This document shows positions 6,657-14,957 of a stretch of DNA of 44,563 bases, piece after piece (position 1 is the stretch's first letter; every line of letters begins with the position of its first letter). The stretch lies in assembly GCF_011752565.1 (NCBI RefSeq), contig NZ_VWXK01000045.1, positions 1 through 44,563 of the forward strand, given 5' to 3'. This DNA comes from Pantoea sp. Ap-967. GTDB taxonomy: Bacteria > Pseudomonadota > Gammaproteobacteria > Pseudomonadales > Pseudomonadaceae. The notes beneath the pieces are model-generated. The model did no database searches, was not told where the DNA came from, and was given only the letters and a program-made list of their open reading frames with translations. The translations under genes and the position numbers were made by a program.

Positions 6657-7407
6657 ATTGATGTTGATGGCGGCATTGGCCGCACCGATGGCCCAGGCCC
6701 AGAGCCTGGAGGTGGCCAGCCATTCCATGCTGCGCCTGCCCAACAAGTCGGCCAGCGTGCACCTGGAGCAACTGCGCGTGGCCGATTCAGCCACCTTGCT
6801 GTTGCCGGCTTCGCTCGCTGAATTGAAGATCGACCACCTGGAACTGGGCCGGGACGCGCGTATCGCCATTGCCCCTTCGGACACGCCGCTGCGTATCGAG
6901 GCGCGCGCTGCCACATTGGCCGAGGGCAGTGAGTTCAGCGCCCCGGGCGCCCCTGGCAGCTATGAGCGCCCGGCACGCTCGGGCCGCAGCCTGGACCTTC
7001 GGTTCGTTGAAGTGGAGGCCGAGCGCCTGGCCATCGACGTCCGCGGTGGTGCGGGTGCGCCTGGCTATGTGGGCCTCGACGGTGCCAACGGCCAGGCCGG
7101 GGGCTGCACCTGGGGCCAGGCCAGCCGTGGCGCCAATGGTGATGACGGTGGCAATGGCCACGATGGTGCGCCCGGTGGGCGGATTCGCCTGAGCGTGCCG
7201 CAAGGTTTCCCGCAGGAGCGCATTGCTGTGCGCCTGGATGGCGGGGCGCCGGGCAAGGCCGGGGCTGCGGGCAAGGCCGGTAAGGGTGGGGCGAGCAAGG
7301 GGTGCCTGGTTTATCGTACCGATGCCGGGGCCAATGGCAGGCCGGGGCAGGCGGGGCAACCGGGGCTGGCAGGGGCCGAGGGGGAGTTGATTCTGCAGCG
7401 CTTGTGA
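6649..7407 (+). CDS. Secreted collagen-like (Gly-X-Y) protein
   Basis: The 252-residue product starts at GTG 6649 with AGGAGG 9 nt upstream, and then a signal peptide MRKLMLMAALAAPMAQAQ. After a beta-rich region (residues 20-125) come two Gly-X-Y-like stretches: about 127-175 (GGAGAPGYVGLDGANGQAGG, GANGDDGGNGHDGAPGG) and about 200-245 (GGAPGKAGAAGKAGKGG, GANGRPGQAGQPGLAGAEG). Each is interrupted by a short insert with one Cys (GGCTWGQ, KGCLVYR), so an intramolecular disulfide is possible. The repeats are too short and irregular to predict a stable triple helix. The likely location is periplasmic or extracellular. The overlap with DUF1145 suggests one transcriptional unit. The function is unknown. 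Confidence 0.8.
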   Translation: MRKLMLMAALAAPMAQAQSLEVASHSMLRLPNKSASVHLEQLRVADSATLLLPASLAELKIDHLELGRDARIAIAPSDTPLRIEARAATLAEGSEFSAPGAPGSYERPARSGRSLDLRFVEVEAERLAIDVRGGAGAPGYVGLDGANGQAGGCTWGQASRGANGDDGGNGHDGAPGGRIRLSVPQGFPQERIAVRLDGGAPGKAGAAGKAGKGGASKGCLVYRTDAGANGRPGQAGQPGLAGAEGELILQRL

Positions 7408-7432
7408 GTTCCTGGCTTTGGAGGTGTGGGGG

Positions 7433-7506
7433 CTGTGAGATCGAGCGCCGCCCGCGCGGCGCTTCGCGAGCTGCGCTCGCTCCTACGTTTGTTTCGGGCC
7501 AATGTT
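7433..7506 (-). repeat. REP-type element, inverted copy of the 171-244 unit
   Basis: Read on the minus strand this is the same 74 bp as 171-244, including the AAACATTGGCCCGAAACAAACG flank-type segment and the GTAGGAGCGAGCG core. It lies between the convergent collagen-like and CopD-like genes. Confidence 0.85.
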
Positions 7507-7518
7507 TATGGCCGCCCT

Positions 7519-7983
7519 TTACACCACCAACCGCGAACTGGCCACCGCCACCACCGCCAACCCCAGCAGCAAATTCACCCCCACCATCCGTCGGATCCGC
7601 CCCAGCACCGCCGCACCCGTCGGCCAATCCTCGGCCTGCACCGCCGCCTTCAGCTCCGGCAGCAACAACGCCTGGATGCGCATGAACAGGGCAAACATGG
7701 CGATCCCGCCGCCGATCATCACATGCACGTACTTGGGCGCTGTCTCGAAGCCGCTGAAGCGCAGGTGCAACATGCCGATACCACTTATCGCCAGAATCGC
7801 CACCGCCAGCCAGACCCAGACGAAAAAGCGTCGGAAAACTTCCACCCACAGGCGCAGGCGGGCAGGCCCTTCAAGGGCTGCAACCGTTGCCGGGCGCAGC
7901 ACCAGCCAGGCGAAGAACATGCCGCCGACCCAAACCAGGGCGGCAACAACATGCAGTGTGTAGGGCAGGGCAAAGGCAAGCAT
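7519..7983 (-). CDS. CopD family inner-membrane protein
   Basis: The 154-residue protein has four predicted transmembrane helices: about 4-26 (ALPYTLHVVAALVWVGGMFF), 50-72, 83-103 and 130-150. It shows the CopD-domain pattern, a His in helix 1 (TLHVVAALVWVGG), RFF-W near helix 2 and KYVHVMIGGGIA in helix 3. CopD-domain proteins take part in copper passage across the inner membrane, or share that fold with haem-binding membrane proteins. No CopC partner is present, so copper transport is only an inference. ATG 7983 is preferred because GGAG lies 6 nt upstream; ATGs at 7995 and 8004 are alternatives. It diverges from dinG. Confidence 0.75.
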   Translation of the reverse strand: MLAFALPYTLHVVAALVWVGGMFFAWLVLRPATVAALEGPARLRLWVEVFRRFFVWVWLAVAILAISGIGMLHLRFSGFETAPKYVHVMIGGGIAMFALFMRIQALLLPELKAAVQAEDWPTGAAVLGRIRRMVGVNLLLGLAVVAVASSRLVV

Positions 7984-8081
7984 CCGGATCTCCATGCGGC
8001 ACAAAGGGCAATAGCGGGGTATGATAGCCGCCCCATGCGAAACACTGAAAATATATCCAGCCCTCCGGGCGCCTGCAGACC

Positions 8082-10226
8082 ATGATCAGCAACGAACTCA
8101 AAGCCACCATCCAGGGCGCCTATTCGCGTTTTCTCGAAGCCAAGAGCCTCAAGCCACGCTATGGCCAGCGCCTGATGATCGCCGAAGTGGCCAAGGTGCT
8201 GGGCGACATCGCCTGCGACGACGAAGGCCGCCGTGCCGGTGAGCCTGCCGTGGTGGCGGTGGAGGCGGGCACCGGTACCGGCAAGACGGTCGCCTACAGC
8301 CTGGCCGCCATTCCGGCCGCCAAGGCGGCTGGCAAGCGCCTGGTGATCGCCACCGCGACCGTGGCCCTGCAGGAACAGATCGTGTTCAAGGACCTGCCCG
8401 ACCTGATGCGCAACAGCGGCCTGAACTTCAGCTTCGCCCTGGCCAAGGGGCGTGGCCGCTACCTGTGCCTGTCCAAGCTCGACATCCTGCTGCAGGAAGG
8501 CCATGCCCAGTCGGCCACCGCCCAGCTGTTCGAGGAAGAAGGCTTCCGTATCGAAGTCGACGAGCGCAGCCAGAAGCTGTTCAACAGCATGATCGAGAAG
8601 CTGGCCGGCAACCGCTGGGACGGTGACCGAGACAGCTGGTCCGAGGCCATCGAGGACCAGGACTGGGCGCGCCTGACCACCGACCACAGCCAGTGCACCG
8701 GCCGCCACTGCCCGAACTTCCAGCAGTGCGTGTTCTACAAGGCCCGCGAAGGCATGGGCAAGGTCGACGTGATCGTCACCAACCACGACATGGTCCTGGC
8801 CGACCTGGCCCTGGGCGGCGGCGCGGTGCTGCCCGACCCGCGCGACACGGTGTACGTGTTCGACGAAGGCCACCACCTGCCGGACAAGGCCATCGGCCAC
8901 TTCGCCCACTATTCGCGCCTGCGCTCCACCGCCGACTGGCTGGAGCAGACGGCCAAGAACCTGACCAAGCTGCTGGCCCAGCACCCGCTGCCGGGCGACC
9001 TGGGCAAGTACATCGAGCAGGTGCCGGAGCTGGCGCGGGAAGTGCGTACCCAGCAGCAGTTCATGTTCACCCTGTGCGAACAGATTGCAGATTTTCGCCC
9101 CACCGAGGACACCGAAGGCCGCGAACGCCCGCGCTACCGCTTCGAAGGCGGCGTGGTGCCCGAGCAGATCCGCGAGGTGGGCATCGAGCTGAAAAAGGGC
9201 TTCGCCCGCCTCAACGACCTGTTCACCCGCCTGGCCGACCTGCTCAAGGAAGGCATGGACGGCGAGGTCAATATCGGCATCGCCAGCCACCAGGCCGAAG
9301 AGTGGTACCCGCTGTTCGGCAGCCTGGTCACCCGTGCCCAGGGCAACTGGGAGCTGTGGACCGCCTTCACCGCCGAAGACCCGCAAGACAGCCCGCCCAT
9401 GGCGCGCTGGCTGACCCTGGCCGAAAGCGGCGCGCTGTTCGACATCGAGGTCAATGCCAGCCCCATCCTCGCCGCCGAAATGCTGCGCCGCAGCCTGTGG
9501 AGCGTGGCCCATGGCGCCCTGGTCACCTCGGCAACGCTCACCGCATTGGGCAAGTTCGACCGCTTCCGCATGCGCTCGGGTTTACCGCGTGATGCCGTTA
9601 CCTGCGTGGTGCCAAGCCCGTTCGTGCACGGCGACGCCGGCTTGCTGCGGGTGCCCGACCTCAAGGCCGACCCCCGCGATGCGGCGGCGCACACGGCCGC
9701 GATCATCCGCGAGCTGCCGAACATCGTCGAGGACGCCCGCGGCGCGTTGGTGCTGTTCTCCTCGCGCAAGCAGATGCAGGATGTGTTCGATGGCCTGGAC
9801 CGGGATTGGCGCAAGCTGGTGCTGATCCAGGGCAACCTGTCCAAGCAGGAAACGCTGAACAAGCACAAGGCGCGCGTCGATGACGGCCAGCACAGCGTAC
9901 TGTTCGGCCTGGCCAGCTTTGCCGAGGGTGTCGACCTGCCGGGTGCCTATTGCGAGCACGTGGTCATCGCCAAGATTCCCTTCTCGGTTCCCGACGACCC
10001 GGTCGAGGCGGCGTTGGCGGAATGGATCGAGGCCCGTGGCGGCAACCCGTTCATGGAAATTGCCGTGCCCGACGCTTCACTGAAGCTGATCCAGGCCTGT
10101 GGCCGGCTGCTGCGTACCGAACAGGACCGCGGCGTCATCACCTTGCTGGACCGGCGCCTGGTCACACAGCGCTACGGCAAGGCTATCCTCAATGCGCTGC
10201 CGCCATTTCGGCGGGAGATTTCCTGA
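8082..10226 (+). CDS. dinG: ATP-dependent DNA helicase DinG (XPD-like, Fe-S)
   Basis: The 714-residue SF2 helicase has Walker A EAGTGTGKT (residues 61-69). Four cysteines are placed for the 4Fe-4S cluster: Cys129 in RYLCLS, and Cys205, Cys210 and Cys216 in CTGRHCPNFQQC. The DEAH-type Walker B is VFDEGHH (Asp261-His264). The C-terminal RecA-like half carries ALVTSATL, LVLFSSRKQM and the motif VI region LIQACGRLLR. DinG unwinds 5' to 3', acting on D-loops, R-loops and DNA-RNA hybrids during repair and replication-transcription conflicts. Length and motif order match the long pseudomonad form. The start has no strong SD. A TATGAT at 8020-8025 is a possible -10, but I see no convincing LexA box. 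Confidence 0.92.
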   Translation: MISNELKATIQGAYSRFLEAKSLKPRYGQRLMIAEVAKVLGDIACDDEGRRAGEPAVVAVEAGTGTGKTVAYSLAAIPAAKAAGKRLVIATATVALQEQIVFKDLPDLMRNSGLNFSFALAKGRGRYLCLSKLDILLQEGHAQSATAQLFEEEGFRIEVDERSQKLFNSMIEKLAGNRWDGDRDSWSEAIEDQDWARLTTDHSQCTGRHCPNFQQCVFYKAREGMGKVDVIVTNHDMVLADLALGGGAVLPDPRDTVYVFDEGHHLPDKAIGHFAHYSRLRSTADWLEQTAKNLTKLLAQHPLPGDLGKYIEQVPELAREVRTQQQFMFTLCEQIADFRPTEDTEGRERPRYRFEGGVVPEQIREVGIELKKGFARLNDLFTRLADLLKEGMDGEVNIGIASHQAEEWYPLFGSLVTRAQGNWELWTAFTAEDPQDSPPMARWLTLAESGALFDIEVNASPILAAEMLRRSLWSVAHGALVTSATLTALGKFDRFRMRSGLPRDAVTCVVPSPFVHGDAGLLRVPDLKADPRDAAAHTAAIIRELPNIVEDARGALVLFSSRKQMQDVFDGLDRDWRKLVLIQGNLSKQETLNKHKARVDDGQHSVLFGLASFAEGVDLPGAYCEHVVIAKIPFSVPDDPVEAALAEWIEARGGNPFMEIAVPDASLKLIQACGRLLRTEQDRGVITLLDRRLVTQRYGKAILNALPPFRREIS

Positions 10227-10227
10227 C

Positions 10228-10250
10228 GGCCGGAGCATGATGCGCCGGCC
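10228..10250 (+). terminator. Hairpin after dinG
   Basis: GGCCGG (10228-10233) pairs with CCGGCC (10245-10250). The inner GCA/TGC arms extend it after a single A-G mismatch. It begins 2 nt after the stop and has no T run, so it may be a 3' stabiliser or a weak terminator. Confidence 0.4.
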
Positions 10251-10307
10251 CGTTGTCCACTACTCAGTCGCGGGCTCATGAGGGTCCGGAAGGAGAACTC
10301 CAGCCCT

Positions 10308-12551
10308 ATGATCCGCCGCACCCTGCCCGCCGTAATCACCCTGTTGTTCTGCTCGCCACTGCTGGCCGGGCAACAGACGCTGTTCAGTTTCGTGCGCCCG
10401 GCATCGGTGGTTGCAGTGGCCACCGAAGGCACCGGCATGCCCCAGTACAACGCCGAGCAGACAGCCGAGGGCGAGGTGCTGCGGCGGGTGGTGTTCAACC
10501 CTGTGGAACGGCCCACCCTGCGCCTGAGCCCACAGGGCGGGGCGGGGGCGTGGGATTGGTCCGCCGGGCAGTTTCTGACCTTGCGCATGCAAAGTGCCCA
10601 GGACTGGGCCTTGACCGTCGACGTCACGGTGCAAGGCAGCGACGGGCGCACCCTCACCAGCCGCATCGACCTGCCGGCCGGCCCTGCGCAAACCGCGATG
10701 GTGCCGCTCAAGGCCCGCTCGCCGCAGAGCCAGGGCATGCGGGCTGGCCCACCGATGCCGTGGTCCTACGAGGGGCAGCGGGTGTTGTTGACCAGCAGCG
10801 TGGGTGAGGTGGACCTCAAGCAGGTGGCCTCGGTCAGCTTGAGCATTCCCAGCCCGAAAGCCGCGCAGAACCTGTTGATCGAGAAGGTCGGCCTGCAGGA
10901 TGACGACCAGGCCTACCAGGCCGCCTACCGCGAGCTGATCGACGGCTATGGCCAGTCCACCCGCGGGCACTGGCCTGAAAAAATCGCCAGCGACGAACAA
11001 CTCAAGGCCGCCGACAACCGCGAACAGCAGCAGCTCAAGGGCTGGCTGGCCGAGCGCCAGAAGTTGCAACTGGACAGCTACGGTGGCGTGGTGGTTGGGC
11101 AGCCGTTCGCCGCCAAGGGTTTTTTCCGCACCGAAAAGCGTGACGGGCGCTGGTTCCTGGTCACCCCCGAAGGCCATCCGTTCTTCTCGCTGGGGGTCAA
11201 CGCCGTGGCTGATGACGGCGGGCGCACCTACATCGAGGGCCGCGAGGCCATGTTCAAGGCCCTGCCAGGCGCAGCCGATGGCCTGTCGGCCTTCTACGGC
11301 GGGGGCAACAACGACGACGGCAACACCTCCTCGCAAGGCCGCGGGTTCAAGAAGGGGCGCTGGTTCGACTTCTACGCCGCCAATATCCAGCGTACCTATG
11401 GCCAACCTTGCCCGCCCGCCGTGCAAGGCCAGGCCGCAGCGCCGTGCCCGGCACCGGCGCTGGATGCCGAGCGCTGGCAGGCCCACGCCCTGGACCGCCT
11501 GCAGGGTTGGGGTTTCAACACCCTGGGCAACTGGAGCGACCCGGCCCTGGCCCAGGCCAAGCGCATGCCCTACACCCTGCCGCTGTCGATCGTCGGCGAC
11601 TATGCCAGCATCAGCACGGGCATGGACTGGTGGGGGCGCATGCCCGACCCGTTCGACCCGCGTTTCGCCATGGCCACCGAGCGCGCCGTGGCCATCGCGG
11701 CGCGCGACCACCGCGACGACCCTTGGCTGATCGGCTATTTCGCCGACAACGAGTTGGCCTGGGCCGCTCCCGGCAACGACCCCAAGGCCCGCTACGGCCT
11801 GGCCTATGGCACCCTGCGCCTGACCACCGACGTGCCGGCCAAGCGCGCCTTCCTCAAGCAGCTGCGTGACAAGTACCGCAACCAGGAGGGACTGTCCAAG
11901 GCCTGGGGTATCGAGCTGCCGGCCTGGGAATTGATGGAAGACCCGGGCTTCGAGGCGCCGCTGCCTAACCCGGAGCACCCGGAAATCGAACGGGACTATC
12001 AATATTTCCAGCAGGTGTTCGCGGAAACCTACTTCAAGACCATTGCCGATGCACTGAAGTGGCATGCGCCCAACCACCTGCTGCTGGGTGGGCGCTATGC
12101 CGTGAGCACGCCGGAGGCGGTCAAGGCCTGCGTCGAGTTCTGCGATGTGCTGAGTTTCAACTTCTATACCCTCAAGCCCGAGGACGGTTACGACTTCGCC
12201 CGCCTGGCCGAGCTGGACAAGCCGGTGCTGGTGTCCGAATTCCAGTTCGGTTCCCGCGACCGTGGGCCATTCTGGCCGGGGCCGCTGGAGGTGGCGCATG
12301 AAGAAGACCGCGGGCCGGCCTATGGCAATTTCCTCAAGGCGGCGATGGCGCAACCGATGATCGTCGGCGCGCACTGGTTCCAGTACCTCGACCAACCGGC
12401 CAGCGGGCGCCTGCTCGATGGGGAGAACGGGCACCTGGGCTTGGTGGCGATCACCGATGTGCCGTACCCAGGGTTCGTCGAGGCCGTGCGCAAGGGCAAC
12501 CTGCAAGCCATTGGTCAGTTGCGCAGCCAACTGGAAAAAAGCAAGCCTTGA
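10308..12551 (+). CDS. Secreted glycoside hydrolase, beta-agarase (GH50)-like
   Basis: The 747-residue protein begins with a signal peptide (MIRRTLPAVITLLFCSPLLAG). The N-terminal half up to about residue 225 is beta-rich, like a carbohydrate-binding or galactose-binding domain. The rest is a clan GH-A TIM barrel: LVTPEGHPFFSLGVNAV, then GFNTLGNWSDP, the acid/base candidate Glu482 in YFADNELAW, and the nucleophile candidate Glu644 in VLVSEFQFGSRDRG, with HWFQYLDQ near the end. This layout recalls GH50 beta-agarases and GH42-like enzymes. The substrate cannot be read from sequence, and an endogenous or plant galactan-type polymer is as likely as agar. AGGAG lies 12 nt upstream of ATG 10308; ATG 10278 is an alternative. 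It lies 81 bp after dinG. Confidence 0.65.
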   Translation: MIRRTLPAVITLLFCSPLLAGQQTLFSFVRPASVVAVATEGTGMPQYNAEQTAEGEVLRRVVFNPVERPTLRLSPQGGAGAWDWSAGQFLTLRMQSAQDWALTVDVTVQGSDGRTLTSRIDLPAGPAQTAMVPLKARSPQSQGMRAGPPMPWSYEGQRVLLTSSVGEVDLKQVASVSLSIPSPKAAQNLLIEKVGLQDDDQAYQAAYRELIDGYGQSTRGHWPEKIASDEQLKAADNREQQQLKGWLAERQKLQLDSYGGVVVGQPFAAKGFFRTEKRDGRWFLVTPEGHPFFSLGVNAVADDGGRTYIEGREAMFKALPGAADGLSAFYGGGNNDDGNTSSQGRGFKKGRWFDFYAANIQRTYGQPCPPAVQGQAAAPCPAPALDAERWQAHALDRLQGWGFNTLGNWSDPALAQAKRMPYTLPLSIVGDYASISTGMDWWGRMPDPFDPRFAMATERAVAIAARDHRDDPWLIGYFADNELAWAAPGNDPKARYGLAYGTLRLTTDVPAKRAFLKQLRDKYRNQEGLSKAWGIELPAWELMEDPGFEAPLPNPEHPEIERDYQYFQQVFAETYFKTIADALKWHAPNHLLLGGRYAVSTPEAVKACVEFCDVLSFNFYTLKPEDGYDFARLAELDKPVLVSEFQFGSRDRGPFWPGPLEVAHEEDRGPAYGNFLKAAMAQPMIVGAHWFQYLDQPASGRLLDGENGHLGLVAITDVPYPGFVEAVRKGNLQAIGQLRSQLEKSKP

Positions 12552-12573
12552 GCGCGGCAAGCTCTCTGTGCAA

Positions 12574-12625
12574 GCGGCCTCACTCGCGAACAGGCCGCAA
12601 GATCCCTCCACAGAGGGGGATTTTC
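12574..12625 (+). terminator. Two small hairpins after the glycoside hydrolase
   Basis: GCGGCCT (12574-12580) pairs with AGGCCGC (12592-12598). Next, TCCCTC (12603-12608) pairs with GAGGGGGA (12613-12620) and is followed by TTTTC. The second is a weak intrinsic-terminator candidate. Nothing else is recognised in the 167-bp gap 12552-12718. Confidence 0.35.
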
Positions 12626-12718
12626 AGCGCGACCACACAGCTATAGCCAGTTTGCAAAACCGCCAACTACTGAAACAATGCACGCCTTTGTCAGCCAGGC
12701 AGTACGGAGAACAGGCGG

Positions 12719-13864
12719 GTGCAGATCCAGGGTCACTATGAGCTGAAGTTCGAAGCCGTGCGCGAAGCGTTCGCGGCGTTGTTCGACGATCCCCAGGAGC
12801 GTGGCGCGGCGCTGTGCATCCAGGTTGGCGGCGAAACCGTCGTCGACCTCTGGGCCGGCAGCGCCGACAAGGACGGCCAGCAGGCCTGGCACAGCGATAC
12901 CATCGCCAACCTGTTCTCCTGCACCAAAACCTTCACGGCAGTCACCGCGCTGCAGCTGGTGGGCGAGGGCAAGCTGGCCCTGGATGCCCCGGTGGCGCGC
13001 TACTGGCCTGAATTCGAGCAGGCCGGCAAGGGAAGCATCACCCTGCGCCAGTTGCTCAGCCACCGCGCAGGCCTGCCGGCCATTCGCGAGCTGCTGCCCG
13101 CCGAAGCCCTGTACGACTGGCAGGCCATGGTTGCTGCGCTGGCCGCCGAAACGCCCTGGTGGGCGCCCGGCACTGAGCATGGCTATGCCGCCATCACCTA
13201 CGGCTGGCTGATTGGCGAGCTGATCCGCCGCGCCGATGGCCGTGGCCCTGGTGAGTCGATCGTCGCGCGCACCGCGCGGCCGCTGGGGTTGGACTTCCAC
13301 GTGGGCCTGGCCGATGAGGAATTCTACCGCGTTGCCCATATCGCCCGTGGCAAGGGCAACCCTGGCGATGCCGCCGCCCAGCGCTTGTTGCAGGTGACCA
13401 TGCGCGAGCCTGAAGCGCTGTCGACCCGCGCCTTCACCAACCCGCCAGCGATCCTTACCAGCACCAACAAGCCGGAATGGCGGCGCATGCAGCAGCCAGC
13501 GGCCAATGGCCACGGCAATGCCCGCAGCCTTGCAGGTTTTTACGCCGGCCTGCTCGACGGCAGCCTGCTCGAATCGGAACTGCTCGACGAGCTGACCCGC
13601 GAGCACAGCCTTGGCCAAGACCGCACCTTGCTGACCCAGACCCGTTTCGGCCTGGGCTGCATGCTCGACCAGCCTGCTGTCGCCAACGCCACCTTCGGCC
13701 TGGGCGCCCGTGCCTTCGGCCACCCAGGTGCCGGCGGTTCGGTGGGGTTCGCCGACCCGGAGCACGACGTGGCCTTCGGCTTCGTGGTCAACACCCTCGG
13801 CCCCTACGTGCTGATGGACCCCCGCGCCCAGCAGCTGGTGCGTGTGCTGGGCACTTGCCTTTGA
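12719..13864 (+). CDS. Serine hydrolase of the beta-lactamase/EstB family
   Basis: This 381-residue family VIII-type esterase or beta-lactamase-related protein has the S-x-x-K motif at Ser67-Cys-Thr-Lys70 in NLFSCTKTFTA and the partner Tyr161 in ITYGWLIGELI. LRQLLSHRAGLP and a Gly-rich FGHPGAGGSVGFADPE block complete the fold. There is no signal peptide, so a cytoplasmic esterase such as EstB is more likely than a secreted beta-lactamase. The start is GTG 12719 with GGAGA 8 nt upstream. P. aeruginosa carries a similar esterase gene beside a dinG-like helicase and an OmpA gene, which supports the neighbourhood as conserved; this is recalled, not searched. The natural ester is unknown. Confidence 0.82.
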   Translation: MQIQGHYELKFEAVREAFAALFDDPQERGAALCIQVGGETVVDLWAGSADKDGQQAWHSDTIANLFSCTKTFTAVTALQLVGEGKLALDAPVARYWPEFEQAGKGSITLRQLLSHRAGLPAIRELLPAEALYDWQAMVAALAAETPWWAPGTEHGYAAITYGWLIGELIRRADGRGPGESIVARTARPLGLDFHVGLADEEFYRVAHIARGKGNPGDAAAQRLLQVTMREPEALSTRAFTNPPAILTSTNKPEWRRMQQPAANGHGNARSLAGFYAGLLDGSLLESELLDELTREHSLGQDRTLLTQTRFGLGCMLDQPAVANATFGLGARAFGHPGAGGSVGFADPEHDVAFGFVVNTLGPYVLMDPRAQQLVRVLGTCL

Positions 13865-13907
13865 TCGGGTAATGCGGGTATTACGCGACCCCTTTGACTA
13901 TCCTCAA

Positions 13908-13932
13908 TGCCAACGCCAGAAGTGCGTTGGCA
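13908..13932 (+). other. Perfect 9-bp inverted repeat upstream of the third OmpA gene
   Basis: TGCCAACGC (13908-13916), 7-nt loop, GCGTTGGCA (13924-13932). It lies 31 bp before the start of the next gene and has no T tract. It may be an mRNA 5' structure, an operator or the esterase transcript end. Confidence 0.45.
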
Positions 13933-13963
13933 AAATATCTTTCTAATTCATGGTGTATCGCTG

Positions 13964-14938
13964 ATGTCTTCACATAAAACCTTAGCTCTTGCCCTTTGCC
14001 TGGCCGCCATGACCGGTTGCGCCAGCCATTCCCAGGACGCCTCCGAGGACAGTAGCAGCAGCTGGTGGCCCTTTGGTTCGGACAAAGTGGCCGACCAGGA
14101 AGTGAAGGCCGCTGTCACCGAGAACGTGGCCAAGGCCGATGCCAAGTCCGAGAGCGCCAGCCACTGGTGGTGGCCGTTCGGCAGTGATGAGCAGGCGGCC
14201 AAGGGGCCGGTCGTACCGAAGATCGACGAGAAGGCCACCCAGGCCTGGCTCGACCAGTACGAGCCCAAGCTGCGTGAAGCCGTCAAGGACAGCAAGCTGG
14301 AACTTGAACGCCGCGAAAACGTGCTGGTGGTGATCATTCCGGTCGACAGCTCGTACAACCCAGACCGCCCGAACATGCTGCTGCCGATGACCCTGGCACC
14401 GATCACTCGCGTGGCCAAGGCCGTCGAGGGTGACTCGAAAACCGCTGTACTGGTACTCGGCCATGCCGACAGCAGCGGCGTTGCGGCGGCCAACCAGAAA
14501 CTGAGCCTGGAGCGCGCCGCCTCGGTGTCGGCCATTTTCCGCCTGAGCGGCCTGCAGCGTGACCGCCTGTCGCTCAAGGGCATGGGCTCGGAAATGCCAC
14601 GTGCCGCCAACGACAGCGCCGAAGGCCGCGCCCTGAACCGCCGTGTGGAAATGCTGCTGACGCCGCAGAACACCATGCTCGCCCTGCTGGCCAAGTACCA
14701 GAAGGCTGTGCCTGTGCAAGCCCCGGCCGCAATGGTGGCGGTACAGGATGCCAAGCCCGTCGCCAAGCCCGCTGAAACCAAGAAACCAGCCGCCAAGGCT
14801 GCCGCCAAGCCTGTGGCCAAGAAAGCCGCGGCCAAGCCTGCTGCCAAGAAAAAGGCTGCGCCCGCCAAGCCCGCGGCCAAGAAAGCGGCGGCCACCGACA
14901 AGAAAGTAGCCGCCAACAGCCCTGCGAAGACCAACTGA
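13964..14938 (+). CDS. OmpA-family lipoprotein with Lys/Ala/Pro-rich C-terminal tail
   Basis: The 324-residue protein starts MSSHKTLALALCLAAMTGC, giving lipobox MTGC and Cys19. The sequence SSWWPFGSD and its near copy SHWWWPFGSDEQ flank an acidic/Lys spacer around residues 30-75. An OmpA-like peptidoglycan-binding domain follows at about 110-250 (VLGHADSSGVAAANQKLSLER and GRALNRRVEMLL). From about residue 265 the chain is almost entirely Ala, Lys and Pro in KPAAKKAA-type units. This composition resembles histone H1-like or AlgP tails and is unusual for an outer-membrane anchor. It could bind anionic cell-envelope polymers. No clear SD precedes ATG 13964, and pdxH follows after 19 bp. Confidence 0.82.
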   Translation: MSSHKTLALALCLAAMTGCASHSQDASEDSSSSWWPFGSDKVADQEVKAAVTENVAKADAKSESASHWWWPFGSDEQAAKGPVVPKIDEKATQAWLDQYEPKLREAVKDSKLELERRENVLVVIIPVDSSYNPDRPNMLLPMTLAPITRVAKAVEGDSKTAVLVLGHADSSGVAAANQKLSLERAASVSAIFRLSGLQRDRLSLKGMGSEMPRAANDSAEGRALNRRVEMLLTPQNTMLALLAKYQKAVPVQAPAAMVAVQDAKPVAKPAETKKPAAKAAAKPVAKKAAAKPAAKKKAAPAKPAAKKAAATDKKVAANSPAKTN

Positions 14939-14957
14939 TCGTCAAGGAAACGCAGCC

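Noticed and set aside
7785..9512. 575-codon minus-strand frame across dinG and the CopD gene
   Set aside because: Its C-terminal part is just the CopD region in another frame and the rest is antisense to dinG.
10260..12611. 783-codon open frame on the minus strand opposite the glycoside hydrolase
   Set aside because: A shadow frame of biased composition, with no signal peptide, SD or domain. The plus-strand protein has a full catalytic layout.
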